From contig JACJYR010000001.1 of the NCBI GenBank assembly GCA_020636005.1, forward strand, positions 3,352,501 to 3,416,500: a DNA stretch of 64,000 bases, given 5' to 3'. The DNA is from Lewinellaceae bacterium (lineage in GTDB: Bacteria > Bacteroidota > Bacteroidia > Chitinophagales > Saprospiraceae). Below the pieces are notes generated by a model that ran no database searches, was not told where the DNA came from, and saw nothing but the letters and a program-made list of their open reading frames with translations. This document shows positions 50,922-60,216 of this stretch, piece by piece (positions within the stretch are counted from its first letter, which is position 1; each line of letters opens with the position of its first letter). The translations under genes were made by a program, and so were the position numbers.

Positions 50922-51623
50922 ATGCAACCAAAAATCCTGCTGGTGGAAGATGACGAAACGTTAGGCTTCCTGTTAAAAGAATTCCTCGCCACCCGTGGCT
51001 TTGAAGTGGACTGGGCGGAAAACGGCGCAGCCGGCCTGCGGCTTTTCAACGAAAAACCCTTCGACCTTTGCCTGCTCGACGTCATGATGCCCGCCCTCGA
51101 CGGCTTCACCGTGGCGGAACTGATCCGCCAACGCCGGGCCAATCTGCCCATCATCTTCCTGACGGCAAAATCCCTCCATGCCGATGTGGTGCGGGGCTTC
51201 AAGGCCGGAGCCGATGATTACCTCAAAAAACCAGTGGACGAGGAAGAATTGGTGGCCCGGATACAGGCTGTATTAAAAAGGGCAGCCGACAACCAGGCAG
51301 GACCTGGGCCGGCCAACCCTTCTGTTTATCAAATCGGCCTATACATTTTCGACAGCCGGCAAGGCCTGCTGCTTTTCAACGGCGAACAACGGGAACTGAC
51401 GGAGATGGAATCCCATCTTTTGAAACTGCTCTGCGACCGCAGGGGCCAACTGGTGCAACGGGAATTTGTGCTGCAGAAAATATGGCAGCGCAACGATTTC
51501 CTGGCCCGCAAAAGCATGGACGTTTTTATTGCACGGCTGCGCAAATACTTGTCTAAAGATCCCAACGTGCAGATCGTCAATGTGCACAGCAGCGGGTTTG
51601 TCTTGCAGGTGGAGGGGCCCTGA
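50922..51623 (+). CDS. OmpR/PhoB family response regulator
   Basis: A 233-aa two-component regulator. The receiver domain has the acidic pocket (LVEDDET), the phospho-acceptor D53 in LCLLDVMMPALDGF and K in DDYLKKPVDEEEL. The C-terminal winged helix reads ELTEMESHLLKLLCDRRGQL and FIARLRKYLSKDPNVQI. The start MQPKILLVEDD is the usual one. No histidine kinase is adjacent, so it is an orphan. The last 56 bp of the gene recur at 53881 as a fragment. Confidence 0.93.
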   Translation: MQPKILLVEDDETLGFLLKEFLATRGFEVDWAENGAAGLRLFNEKPFDLCLLDVMMPALDGFTVAELIRQRRANLPIIFLTAKSLHADVVRGFKAGADDYLKKPVDEEELVARIQAVLKRAADNQAGPGPANPSVYQIGLYIFDSRQGLLLFNGEQRELTEMESHLLKLLCDRRGQLVQREFVLQKIWQRNDFLARKSMDVFIARLRKYLSKDPNVQIVNVHSSGFVLQVEGP

Positions 51624-51634
51624 AGCACGGGGGC

Positions 51635-52759
51635 TCAATCCTTCAGCAAGCGCTCCCCGGTGAAGGCATACTGCTCCCACCTCGGCAGCGGGTGGAACGG
51701 CGCCGCCTGCACGTCCCGGAACAGCCGTTCCAGCACATTTTTCCGGTAAAAACACTGCCCGCCGATGGCCTCCATTGCCAGGCTCACCGTTTGGATGGCT
51801 CCGTCCGAAACGTTGGTTTTGTAGCTCAGCATTTCTATTGAAATGGATTCCTGCGGTTTGAAATCGAAGTTGTTGGTCAGCCGGTACATGGCCTTCCACT
51901 GTGCCCGGGTGGCCAATAATGAGTTGTTCAATTTGCCAACGATGTAAGGCAGGTGGGGCTGTTGGCGCTGGTATTTTTTGCCAATGGCCAGGGCTATTTC
52001 CATCGCTTTTTCGGCGATGCCCACGTAAGCGGACATGATCAGCGGCATGGCCACCGTCAGCACCACGCTCCAAACGGGATGGAACAGCCCACGGGGCCTC
52101 GCCAGCGTAATGGCAGATTCGGGGACAAAAACCGACTCGAAACTAATAGTCTGCGAACCGGTCGCCCGCATGCCCATCACGTCCCAATCGTCGAGCACAC
52201 GGACGCCATCTGCTTTCATCGGCACGGAAAAGTGAAGGACTTGCCACTCGTTTTCCGCAATTTGGAAGGGGGCGCTGGTCACGGCCACATCGCCGCCGGC
52301 AGATTGGCTGGCAAAGTGTTTTTTACCGGAAAACAGGTAACCGCCTTCCACTTTTTCCATTTCGCCGTTCGACTCCAGCCAATCCCGGGCTCCCGTGCTT
52401 ACCAGAACCAACTGGTGCCCGACCACATTCTGCAACATGGAGGCCCCAAGGCCCTGTTGCTTGTACTTCCAAACGGCCGCCGCCACCAGGTGCTGGTGCA
52501 TGGCAAAGGCGAGCGCAGTGGAACTACAATAGTGGGCCAGGGTGCGGATGATCTGGCACATCCCGGCATGGCTGAGGCCGCCGCCGCCCAATTCTTCGGG
52601 TATCATGGCGGAGAAAAAGCGGTGCTCCTTTAGTTGTTCGTAGTTTTCAAACACGAAAGTGCCGTTCTGGTCGGAGGCCGCTGCCCGTCTTTCAAATTCC
52701 TTTCCGAGCCGGTGGGTCAGTTTTACCCAATCTGTCTGTACTAATTCCATTGTTTCCAT
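51635..52759 (-). CDS. Acyl-CoA dehydrogenase family protein
   Basis: A 374-aa flavoprotein of the acyl-CoA dehydrogenase fold. It has FFSAMIPEELGGGGLSHAGM, the middle beta domain (VEGGYLFSGKKHFASQSAGGDVAVTS, VMGMRATGSQTISFESVFVP) and C-terminal helices (YVGIAEKAMEIALAIGKKYQ, IEAIGGQCFYRKNVLERL-like end). It could oxidise an acyl-CoA or act like the FMN/FAD-dependent monooxygenases of this superfamily; the catalytic Glu could not be placed with confidence. It converges on the response regulator gene with 11 bp between them. The AraC-type gene lies 109 bp upstream, so control by it is plausible. Confidence 0.9.
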   Translation of the reverse strand: METMELVQTDWVKLTHRLGKEFERRAAASDQNGTFVFENYEQLKEHRFFSAMIPEELGGGGLSHAGMCQIIRTLAHYCSSTALAFAMHQHLVAAAVWKYKQQGLGASMLQNVVGHQLVLVSTGARDWLESNGEMEKVEGGYLFSGKKHFASQSAGGDVAVTSAPFQIAENEWQVLHFSVPMKADGVRVLDDWDVMGMRATGSQTISFESVFVPESAITLARPRGLFHPVWSVVLTVAMPLIMSAYVGIAEKAMEIALAIGKKYQRQQPHLPYIVGKLNNSLLATRAQWKAMYRLTNNFDFKPQESISIEMLSYKTNVSDGAIQTVSLAMEAIGGQCFYRKNVLERLFRDVQAAPFHPLPRWEQYAFTGERLLKD

Positions 52760-52868
52760 GGTGAATCAATTTTGGTTTAAATTATGGCGCAAAGGTGGGG
52801 CGTGCCGGCGCCCGGGCGCTTTGCCCAGCAGTCTAATCTCTTGACTGAAAAGTTCAGGCGGGGAAAAG

Positions 52869-53732
52869 TCAGGCGGAAACTTTGCGGAACTCACTGGGCG
52901 GGCAGCCGAAACGCTGCTTGAAGGCCCGGCTGAAATGGGACACATCTTCAAAACCACAATCAAAGGCGATCTGGGTCACATTGGCGCTTTCGCCCAGCAG
53001 GAACTGGGCCGAGCGTTCCAGCCGTTTGCCGAGCAGCCACCGGCCGGGGGGCATGTTGTAGTAGTTTTGAAAATCCCGCTTGAAGGTGGACAGGCTGCGG
53101 TGGGTCAATTTGGCAAATTCTTCGAGGCTCAGGTTGTAGCAATAATTGGTTTCCATGATGAGCGGCAGGGAAAATTCGCCGGCCAGGGCGATGGACTTCA
53201 AGTAGGCGGCCAGGACAGGGTTTTCGTCGCTGCAGATCACGTTGATGAGCAGTTCTTTCAGCTTGATTTTCAGGATTTCATCGAGCGGTTTTTCCTTTCC
53301 CCTGAAATAGTTCAGCATGGATTGGAAATAGCCGTCGAGGTAATGGTTGGATTGCAGTGCTGCCGCCGTAAATTGAAAGGCTTCCTCGTTGTGCTGGATG
53401 GGTATTTTTCCGACAACATCGGCCAGGCATTCCTGTATCAGATAGTCGGGAATAAAAAAGCCCAACAGGCAGAATTCTTCCTCAAAATATTGGTTGATAA
53501 TGGCCGCTCCTTTTTTCAGGTAAAGCGTGTCGCCAGCTTCCAAGACCCAAACGCCGTTGATGGTTTTCCAGGTTTTCTTACCGCTCAGCACATGCACCAG
53601 GTAATCCGATTGGGAGAAAAGGCCCAAGTGTTCGTCCTCCAGGGGGCAGCTGTATTCCACGACGACCAGATCGCCCACTTCAAACTTGTTGAAGTGGAGG
53701 CCTTCTTTAATGATTTCGAAGAAGTTTCTCAT
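52869..53732 (-). CDS. AraC family transcriptional regulator
   Basis: A 287-aa regulator. It has an N-terminal cupin-like sensing domain (FEVGDLVVVEYSCPLEDEHLG, YLVHVLSGKKTWKTINGVWVLEAGDTLYL) and a C-terminal double HTH (LSLEEFAKLTHRSLSTFKRDFQ, VTQIAFDCGFEDVSHFSRAFKQRFGCPPSEFRK), the standard AraC end. The start MRNFFEIIKEG is chosen because upstream codons repeat a response-regulator tail on the opposite strand. It is likely to control the acyl-CoA dehydrogenase gene downstream (same strand). The ligand is unknown. Confidence 0.92.
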   Translation of the reverse strand: MRNFFEIIKEGLHFNKFEVGDLVVVEYSCPLEDEHLGLFSQSDYLVHVLSGKKTWKTINGVWVLEAGDTLYLKKGAAIINQYFEEEFCLLGFFIPDYLIQECLADVVGKIPIQHNEEAFQFTAAALQSNHYLDGYFQSMLNYFRGKEKPLDEILKIKLKELLINVICSDENPVLAAYLKSIALAGEFSLPLIMETNYCYNLSLEEFAKLTHRSLSTFKRDFQNYYNMPPGRWLLGKRLERSAQFLLGESANVTQIAFDCGFEDVSHFSRAFKQRFGCPPSEFRKVSA

Positions 53733-53862
53733 GATAATCAAGCTGGGAGTTGGATGCCCTTGTATTAAGTGCTGTTTGGGTAGGAAAGTTGAGTGAAGGT
53801 AGTAAAAGTAAAGAATCCTATTTTCACAAATTCTAAAATCACAAGCCTGGGGCACCATTTTC

Positions 53863-53942
53863 CAGTGCGCATCAGTGAACCCAGCGTGCAGATCGTCAAT
53901 GTGCACAGCAGCGGGTTTGTCTTGCAGGTAGAGGGGAGCCAT
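53863..53942 (+). pseudogene. Fragment of a response regulator 3' end
   Basis: 53881-53936 matches 51562-51617 in 54 of 56 bases and encodes the same C-terminal peptide, SVQIVNVHSSGFVLQVEG. Upstream codons no longer match a winged helix. It is the remnant of a second copy of the regulator gene that once stood here, or a duplication that came with rearrangement around the acyl-CoA dehydrogenase/AraC pair. Confidence 0.85.
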
Positions 53943-53992
53943 GAGGACGGTTCAGGGAGGCCTTGGCCTTTTCCCGGTGGGTTTTCTGTTAT

Positions 53993-54256
53993 TTAGATAT
54001 CCTCCAGCTCGAACAAGTCGAAATGCCCGTCCCCACTCGTGATTTTCAGGCCATTCCTTGTAAGATTGTAAATGAGAAATTCCTCCGCCTGTTCGATGTC
54101 TGCCAGCGGAATTTGCAAATTCAGGTGGCTATGCCGGTAATCGTCGAAGGTAAAAAGGAGGTGTTCTTCGGTCAGGACGAGGGTGCCTGGCAGTTGCTGT
54201 TTGCCGTTGTAGAGGGCGGCGGGGGATTGGAGGGTGGACGTTTTTGCAAGTATCAT
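53993..54256 (-). CDS. Small hypothetical protein
   Basis: An 87-aa protein (MILAKTSTLQSPAALYNGKQ, LPGTLVLTEEHLLFTFDD, LQIPLADIEQAEEFLIYNL). The alternation of short strands followed by a helix resembles a small PH/GRAM-like fold, as in bacterial PH-domain proteins, but I cannot identify the family. It lies next to the 3' end of the large repeat protein on the same strand, after a terminator. Confidence 0.6.
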   Translation of the reverse strand: MILAKTSTLQSPAALYNGKQQLPGTLVLTEEHLLFTFDDYRHSHLNLQIPLADIEQAEEFLIYNLTRNGLKITSGDGHFDLFELEDI

Positions 54257-54276
54257 TAGGATAGGTTTTTGAAAAA

Positions 54277-54319
54277 AACAACCTCCACGAAAAAAATGGG
54301 TTTTCGGGAGGTTGTTTTA
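54277..54319. terminator. Terminator downstream of the giant repeat protein
   Basis: AACAACCTCC pairs with GGAGGTTGTT around a 20-nt loop and is followed by T/A runs on both sides. It lies between the giant protein gene and the 87-aa gene. Confidence 0.75.
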
Positions 54320-54355
54320 CGGTTCAATTTACCAAGCTTTTTTCTCCGGCTTGGT

Positions 54356-54448
54356 TTATTGTTTTACTACTTTCTGCGCCATAGCATCTCGCTCATTTAT
54401 GTTGCTTTGCAATAGCAGGAACCTGCCTGAAAACTTACAAATCATATC
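54356..54448 (-). pseudogene. Remnant of a T9SS sorting signal after the stop
   Basis: In the same frame as the giant protein, directly after its TGA stop, 30 codons read DMICKFSGRFLLLQ, then NINERDAMAQKVVKQ and a stop. The end GRFLLLQ...AQKVVKQ is the terminal motif of T9SS type A sorting domains. The N-terminal two thirds of such a domain (about 50 residues) are missing. This suggests that the giant protein lost its sorting signal by a deletion and stop codon, or that recoding joins them. Confidence 0.6.
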
Positions 54449-57400
54449 TCAGTTCCCCACCTCCATCACCCCGTCCACCGTCAGCACGGCATTCAGGGAC
54501 ACGTCCAGCGTCCGGGCGGTAGCGTTCAGGCCTGTTGGCACCCAGGCCGAGTAGGTGGCGGGGATGACGACGTCCTGGCAGGGCAGCGGCACGAGGCCGT
54601 CGCTCCAGTTGGCGGGGTCCGACCAATGGAGGCCGTCGCCCAGGGCCGTCCAGGTGTTGGTGGCCGCTTCGGGGTAGCCGTCGCAGTCGTCGTCGAGGCC
54701 GTTGCAGAGTTCCGGCGCACCGGGGCAGGTGGTCGGGCTGTTGTCGTCGCAGTCGCCGCTGGTGGAGGTCAGGTTGCCGGGCAACTGGTAGCCCGGCGGC
54801 GGGGCGTAGCCTGTGTAGCTGGTGCCGTCCGAGTAGCTGTCGTTGTCCATGTCCTTGTACCAGGTGGCGGGAGGGGCGCCGCTCACGTTGACAGATGTGA
54901 CGCAATAGTCGAAGTTGCCCGATGCGTCCTGTACCCGCAGATAGACGGTCACGGTGTTCCCAATGTCGTTGTAGTCGAAGGTAATGTCCGGCGCATAGGT
55001 GAGGTTGTCCCGGCTGACGCTGAGCGTTATGCCGCAATTGTCGTCGCTGCCGGCGTCGAAGGTACTGGCCGGCAAGGTCACGGTGCCGGAGGAGGGCACA
55101 ACGACGGCCAGGGAAGGGTAGCAAGCCGGGGTCGGGGTCTGGATATCCAACACCGTCACGGTGGCCGTGCAGGTGGCGCTGATGCCCCCGGCACTGGTGG
55201 CGGTGAGCGTCACGGTGTTGGGGCCGGTTTGGCCGCAGTTGAACAGGCCGTTCGAGAGCGAGAGCGTGACCGGCCCGCAGTTGTCATAAGAGCCGTTGTC
55301 CACCTGGGCGGCGGTGAGGGTGGCCTGCCCAAAGCCGTCAAGGACGGCGGTGAGGTTCTGGCACAGGGCCACGGGGCTGGACGAAAAATTAAAGGAAACA
55401 TCGTCGCTGCTTGTACAGCCGTTCGCCCCGGACACTGTGATGGTGTAGGTGCCGACATTGGCGTAGGTCGGGTTGGGGATGGCCGGGTTCTGGGCGTTGG
55501 ACGCAAAGCCGGCCGGGCCGGTCCAGCTCCAGGAGACGGCCTCGCCGCCGCATTCGGTGAGCTGCAGGGGGCCGGGGCCGGGGCAGGGCAGGCTGTTGAC
55601 GCCGGCATCCACGGCGGGCAGGGTACCGATGGACAGGACGGCATTCCCGTTCATGCCGAGGGTGCAAATGGTGCCGGGCACGGAGGCCTGCACGGTGTAG
55701 GTGCCGGAAAGGTTTTGGATGCCGAAGGAGAGGGCAGCCCCAGTGCCGTTGAGCGGGGGGCCGGTGGGGCTGCCGCCGAGCAGCAACTGGTACTGGGCGC
55801 TGGTCTCCGAACCGTCCAGCCCGACGGCTGCGCCGCTGTTGCCGGCGCAGAAATTGCCGCCGCCCGTGACGTTGAACACGGCGGGCAGGGGGCCGTCGGT
55901 GGTGATGTCCACCGTCAGCACCACAGTGGATTCGCAGAGGGCACCGTCGCTATAGACCCTGGCGTAATAAGTGGCCGGGCCGGTGATGTTGGGCTGGAAG
56001 AGGTTGCCACCGGTATAGACCAGGTTGGTGACGGCGGCGGGGTCGGTGTACCAGTTGGCCCACTCGTCGGCCTTGAGGCCGGCAAGGATGAGGGTGGCCT
56101 GGCTGGGCGTACACACGGCGGTGACGCTGGCCGGGTCGAGCAGGGGGATGCTGGCAGGGCAGGGGTTGCAGGGGAAAAACTGCCAGCCCGTGTTGTTGAA
56201 GACATCGCCGCCGGGGGTGGGGACGTAGATTTCTTCCGTGCCGGTGTGGGTCAGGCCGGTGAGGAAGAGGTATTTGGTGCAGGTGGTGCCGCCGTCTATG
56301 TCGTCCATGTGGATGATAGCTGGTGGGGCGCTGGGGTTGGAGGATTTGATTTCGATGTACTGGCCGGGGAGGCCCTGGGCGATAAATTGGCCTTCGACGC
56401 CGAGGTAGGGGAGGATCCCTATTGTTCTACCCCAAGCAATGGTGTATCGTTTGCCTGGATAAAAAGTGATTATATGAAAATTGCGGGATATTTGGAAATC
56501 AAAGTCATCGTGGAATTCAGCTTCATGGATATTGTCACTTGTTTCATAAAAAAAATAGCCCGTTTTTTCAAAAATCAGCTTACCATTGATACCTCCTTTT
56601 CCCATTGCGGAGGCAGGTGCTTTGAAAGTAATATTGTGAAACTCCAGATTGTCGTAGTAAACATAGAGTAATCCTGGTAGATTATCCTCGAACACAATGT
56701 TTGAAGATTCGCCATGAAACTTGCTTGGTTGATAGCAGAAAGTCCCATACCCCCTTCCAGCAATATTGCTCAGAATGGTCATAGTGGTAGTTCCCAAGAA
56801 CAATTCTGCTGTATTACCCGGTGGGTAATTGCCCCAATTATACCCCACCTTAATATTGTGGTTATTGGAGGTCAATTTACCATAGTAATGTTGAACCTCT
56901 AAATCAACCCAAAGGTCATCCGACAGGCTCCAGTCACCATCTGGATTCCAGAACAGGAGTTGGTGCTTGAAATGGTTTCCGGAACTTGTAATGCTAGCTG
57001 GCTGGCTTCCTCTCATAAAAATACTGGCACCAAAGTCGTTGACCATATTGGAAGCAAAAGTCAAGTTGCCAAAAACTGCGATGTTGTTTCCGCTGAAAAT
57101 GTCTGTATTATTTCCATTGGTGGTATTGTCAAATATGGCCCCGCTCCCAACGCCCGTCCAATCCATATTTTTACAAAAAGCAAATTTCTGGCCCACCGTC
57201 ACGGCAGCCCCTCCAAGTCCTGAACCACCGTCAAAGAACACATCGTCCTGTGGTGTCGGAGGGCATTCACCGCCTGCCCCGCCGGAAGTGAGCGACCAAT
57301 GCGCTGCATCGTGCCAGTATCCAGCCCCACCGATCCAATGGAGGCTGCGGGCCGGGCCATTCGTCATGTTCCAATCCGTGATGACCTGTGGCTGCAAGCC

Positions 57401-59737
57401 GACACTGTTAATGGCCGAATATGTAGCACCAGTTGTCATGTCGGGGTACACATTGTCGAGACTGACGCTATTGAGGGTAAGATTGCCACTGGTTTTGGCT
57501 ATCTTGGCAATATCTTGTGGGTAAAAGGCATAGATATTAGCCAAGTTCTCACAGTCGGCATTTACAACATTAAGCGAACCAACGGCATTAATAGTTTGGT
57601 GAGCCACAGCATCTATTCGATAAGCATAACCTCCGGTAAGTGTGAGCGTCTCAAAAGTATGTGAGCCAGAAAAGTGTCCATTTCCATCCATTTTTAAATG
57701 CTTAAAAAAAGAGTTATCGGCTTGAATGTGTCCATTGTTGACAGATGTTACATTCCAAAAACTTAGACCTCCGCCGTATAAAAAACTTCCATCGGATAGA
57801 AATATATGAGATTCGAGGGCATGAAACAAACTTGGTTCGTAATAGGAAATAAAGATTCCATTCACGTTCATAATTGAACTGCCGCCTGAATTTCCCAACC
57901 ATAACTCCGCACCTTTATTGTAAATAACACCTTCCAAATCACTACTTCCGTACCATTGACCGATATTTATAGTATGTGCATTTGTATTGATTGTACCGTC
58001 TATATGAGCAACAGAAAGGGCATTAAAATCGTCTAAAAAATCAAATGTGCCATTACCCTCAAAGCGGACATAAGTACTCAAAAAAAGTCCGCTGGTTGTT
58101 ATTGTCGCCACCCCCGCTGCTCGAAATATCATCCGGTCAGTATTGTAGCTTATTCCCATTTGACTGGAATTAGCAAAGGTAGCGGAACCATAGATGTACA
58201 ATTTAGAATAGAAGGCTTGTAAAATCGGGTTGCCCATAACTCCAGTCCAGTCCATGTCCTTACAATAGTTTTCTGGTGCAAGAACGACATTACCGGGATT
58301 GGTTGTAAACCCTGAATTTGCGTCAAAAAACACATTCGTCGCCGGATTAGGGAGACAATTGCAAGTTGTGCCACCGCTTGTCGTTGACCAATGGGCATAA
58401 TCGTCCCAATCCCCTGCCCCGCCAACCCAATAAAGGGATGCTGCGGGGCATAAATTCGTGAAAGTCCAGCCGGTATTGTTGCTGTAGTTGGCACCGAAAT
58501 TATTAATGAGACTGTTTGCGCCAGAGGCATGGATGTCTTCGAGTGCCACGCCCGTGACGGTGATGTCGTTGCCTGAGTTGTTGATGAACTCGACGGGAGT
58601 ACCGAAATCCCCTGATTTGAGGGTGATGAAATTGTTGCAATTCGTGCCACTGTTGGCGGTGATGGTGCCACCTGGAAGGATGGTCTGGTCGGTACCATTT
58701 GCCCCGCCAGGATAGTCTCTAAAAGTGTAAATTTTTCCAGCCGTCAAGGTCAGGTGGACGTAATCGAACGCATCGTAAATTTGCCCGTCTTCTTCGAAAA
58801 TTACATTGTTGAGTACAGGCGGGGAAGCAAAATATGGGGTTGCCCGTATTTGTCCAAAACCTTCAAATGTTAAGGTGCCGTCCACACTGCCGTTTACAAG
58901 ACCCGTTGGATTAGAATGGGTGAAAGTCACATCGAAAAAGTGGCTGTTTGTCGGCTGGTTAAAAATACCTTCCACAAAGCCCCCAGAATTGCAGATAATG
59001 TGGGAGGTGCCAGCATCAAAATCGGCTGGGGCGTAATAAAAAGTACCAGACCCGCCATTGATGATGAAATCAGAGTCGCCAAGGTGGAGGATGCCGTAGT
59101 TGCCCCAAAAGCCGCTGTAATTAGAGCTACTGCCAACGGTTACCGTCTGGTCATTCGTCATCAATGTGCCCCCATTGTGCGTAAGGGACACATCCACGAA
59201 TAAATCATCATTTAACATCCAGCCTCCTGATGTCCCTTCAAAATATACAACTCCCGGGAAGTGTACGCCATTGCTCGTAATCGTACTCGCCGAGCCAAAA
59301 GCAATCAAATGAATCTCACCCAGAAAGATGATGCTCATATTGCTGTTCAGCACCACCGAGCCATAGATGTCCAGCCGGCCTATGGCGCTGCCGTCAAGGA
59401 TGGCACCGTTGGGTGCGGTCGTCCAGTTCATGTTGCGGCACTTGGGCACCGTGGTGCTGGCATTCACGAAAACGGTATAGGCCGTACCGCCGTTGTTGGT
59501 GAAAAACGCATCGTCGCCGGCGGTGGGCACGTTCATGTGGAAATCCGAAGGCCCGCCAGGGTTGGGCACTTTCGCCCAATGGTTGGCGAAGTCGCTCCAA
59601 TTGCCAGAGCCGTTTACCCAATAATAATCGAGGGCAGAGACAAAGCCAGGAATTGAGAAGAGGAGGATTAGTAAAACAGCCTTGACAAGGCACTTTTCGG
59701 TCAGGTGCAGGAGGGGGAAAAGGGGGAAAATTTTCAT
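54449..59737 (-). CDS. Giant repeat-containing surface protein
   Basis: A 1762-aa secreted protein (signal peptide around VKAVLLILLFSIPGFVSA). Three large homologous modules of about 380 residues begin YYWVNGSGNWSDFANHWAKV, SLYWVGGAGDWDDYAHWST and SLHWIGGAGYWHDAAHWSLT, each with an ASP-rich DDAFF/NVFF segment and a CKDMDWTG motif; they look like parallel beta-helix-type repeats. Then come immunoglobulin-like and PKD-like modules (about 1230-1660) and a MopE-like Asp/Cys segment (DGDCDDNSPTTCPGAPELC). It ends TLDVSLNAVLTVDGVMEVGN without a sorting domain. A T9SS-type tail remnant follows the stop in frame. An adhesin role is inferred. Confidence 0.85.
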   Translation of the reverse strand: MKIFPLFPLLHLTEKCLVKAVLLILLFSIPGFVSALDYYWVNGSGNWSDFANHWAKVPNPGGPSDFHMNVPTAGDDAFFTNNGGTAYTVFVNASTTVPKCRNMNWTTAPNGAILDGSAIGRLDIYGSVVLNSNMSIIFLGEIHLIAFGSASTITSNGVHFPGVVYFEGTSGGWMLNDDLFVDVSLTHNGGTLMTNDQTVTVGSSSNYSGFWGNYGILHLGDSDFIINGGSGTFYYAPADFDAGTSHIICNSGGFVEGIFNQPTNSHFFDVTFTHSNPTGLVNGSVDGTLTFEGFGQIRATPYFASPPVLNNVIFEEDGQIYDAFDYVHLTLTAGKIYTFRDYPGGANGTDQTILPGGTITANSGTNCNNFITLKSGDFGTPVEFINNSGNDITVTGVALEDIHASGANSLINNFGANYSNNTGWTFTNLCPAASLYWVGGAGDWDDYAHWSTTSGGTTCNCLPNPATNVFFDANSGFTTNPGNVVLAPENYCKDMDWTGVMGNPILQAFYSKLYIYGSATFANSSQMGISYNTDRMIFRAAGVATITTSGLFLSTYVRFEGNGTFDFLDDFNALSVAHIDGTINTNAHTINIGQWYGSSDLEGVIYNKGAELWLGNSGGSSIMNVNGIFISYYEPSLFHALESHIFLSDGSFLYGGGLSFWNVTSVNNGHIQADNSFFKHLKMDGNGHFSGSHTFETLTLTGGYAYRIDAVAHQTINAVGSLNVVNADCENLANIYAFYPQDIAKIAKTSGNLTLNSVSLDNVYPDMTTGATYSAINSVGLQPQVITDWNMTNGPARSLHWIGGAGYWHDAAHWSLTSGGAGGECPPTPQDDVFFDGGSGLGGAAVTVGQKFAFCKNMDWTGVGSGAIFDNTTNGNNTDIFSGNNIAVFGNLTFASNMVNDFGASIFMRGSQPASITSSGNHFKHQLLFWNPDGDWSLSDDLWVDLEVQHYYGKLTSNNHNIKVGYNWGNYPPGNTAELFLGTTTMTILSNIAGRGYGTFCYQPSKFHGESSNIVFEDNLPGLLYVYYDNLEFHNITFKAPASAMGKGGINGKLIFEKTGYFFYETSDNIHEAEFHDDFDFQISRNFHIITFYPGKRYTIAWGRTIGILPYLGVEGQFIAQGLPGQYIEIKSSNPSAPPAIIHMDDIDGGTTCTKYLFLTGLTHTGTEEIYVPTPGGDVFNNTGWQFFPCNPCPASIPLLDPASVTAVCTPSQATLILAGLKADEWANWYTDPAAVTNLVYTGGNLFQPNITGPATYYARVYSDGALCESTVVLTVDITTDGPLPAVFNVTGGGNFCAGNSGAAVGLDGSETSAQYQLLLGGSPTGPPLNGTGAALSFGIQNLSGTYTVQASVPGTICTLGMNGNAVLSIGTLPAVDAGVNSLPCPGPGPLQLTECGGEAVSWSWTGPAGFASNAQNPAIPNPTYANVGTYTITVSGANGCTSSDDVSFNFSSSPVALCQNLTAVLDGFGQATLTAAQVDNGSYDNCGPVTLSLSNGLFNCGQTGPNTVTLTATSAGGISATCTATVTVLDIQTPTPACYPSLAVVVPSSGTVTLPASTFDAGSDDNCGITLSVSRDNLTYAPDITFDYNDIGNTVTVYLRVQDASGNFDYCVTSVNVSGAPPATWYKDMDNDSYSDGTSYTGYAPPPGYQLPGNLTSTSGDCDDNSPTTCPGAPELCNGLDDDCDGYPEAATNTWTALGDGLHWSDPANWSDGLVPLPCQDVVIPATYSAWVPTGLNATARTLDVSLNAVLTVDGVMEVGN

Positions 59738-60216
59738 GGTGAAGGGTGTTTAAGCAATGGTGAATTATTAATAGTGAATCTTGAACTAAATCCGGTAGAG
59801 ATGTGCACAACGTGCTTACCACCAGTGATTTGTGCAGATACCGATTTTCACGAGCTACTTAAATGGTTTCAGATTTTTTTGCTTAGGAAAGCGCCGGGGG
59901 GCAGGCTTTTCAGGTTGTTAGGGTTGAATTTCTTTTCAATGTTAGTTTTTGGTGATTAGCTTGTAGCCAAGGGCTAAGGGCCAATAGCTTTTGCAAAAAG
60001 TGCATTCTCCCAGGTTGTCGTTCCAAGCCACATGAAGGAGGTAAGGCTAATAGTGCTGCAATGTAAGGCATCGGCTTTCAGGCTGGCAGGCCATTGAATA
60101 TTCGGTTAGCCTGACTTATTATTTGGAAGGGTGGGCAGGTAATTCGGCAAGTTCCGGGAAGTTTAACGGAGGAATTTTCCTACTTTGCAGCTTCATTTTT
60201 CCCGCTTGACCCATAC
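59738..60216. other. 479-bp divergent intergenic region
   Basis: Upstream of both the giant protein gene and the LytTR regulator gene. No gene is supported. TACTTTGC precedes the regulator ATG by about 37 bp and is a weak -7 candidate. The rest shows nothing notable. Confidence 0.6.

Noticed and set aside
54626..56671. Long plus-strand opening (681 codons) opposite the giant surface protein
   Set aside because: The translation is a Gly/Ala/Val/Arg-rich shadow produced by the GC-rich, stop-poor complementary strand; it has no domain or start signal, and the minus-strand gene explains the region.
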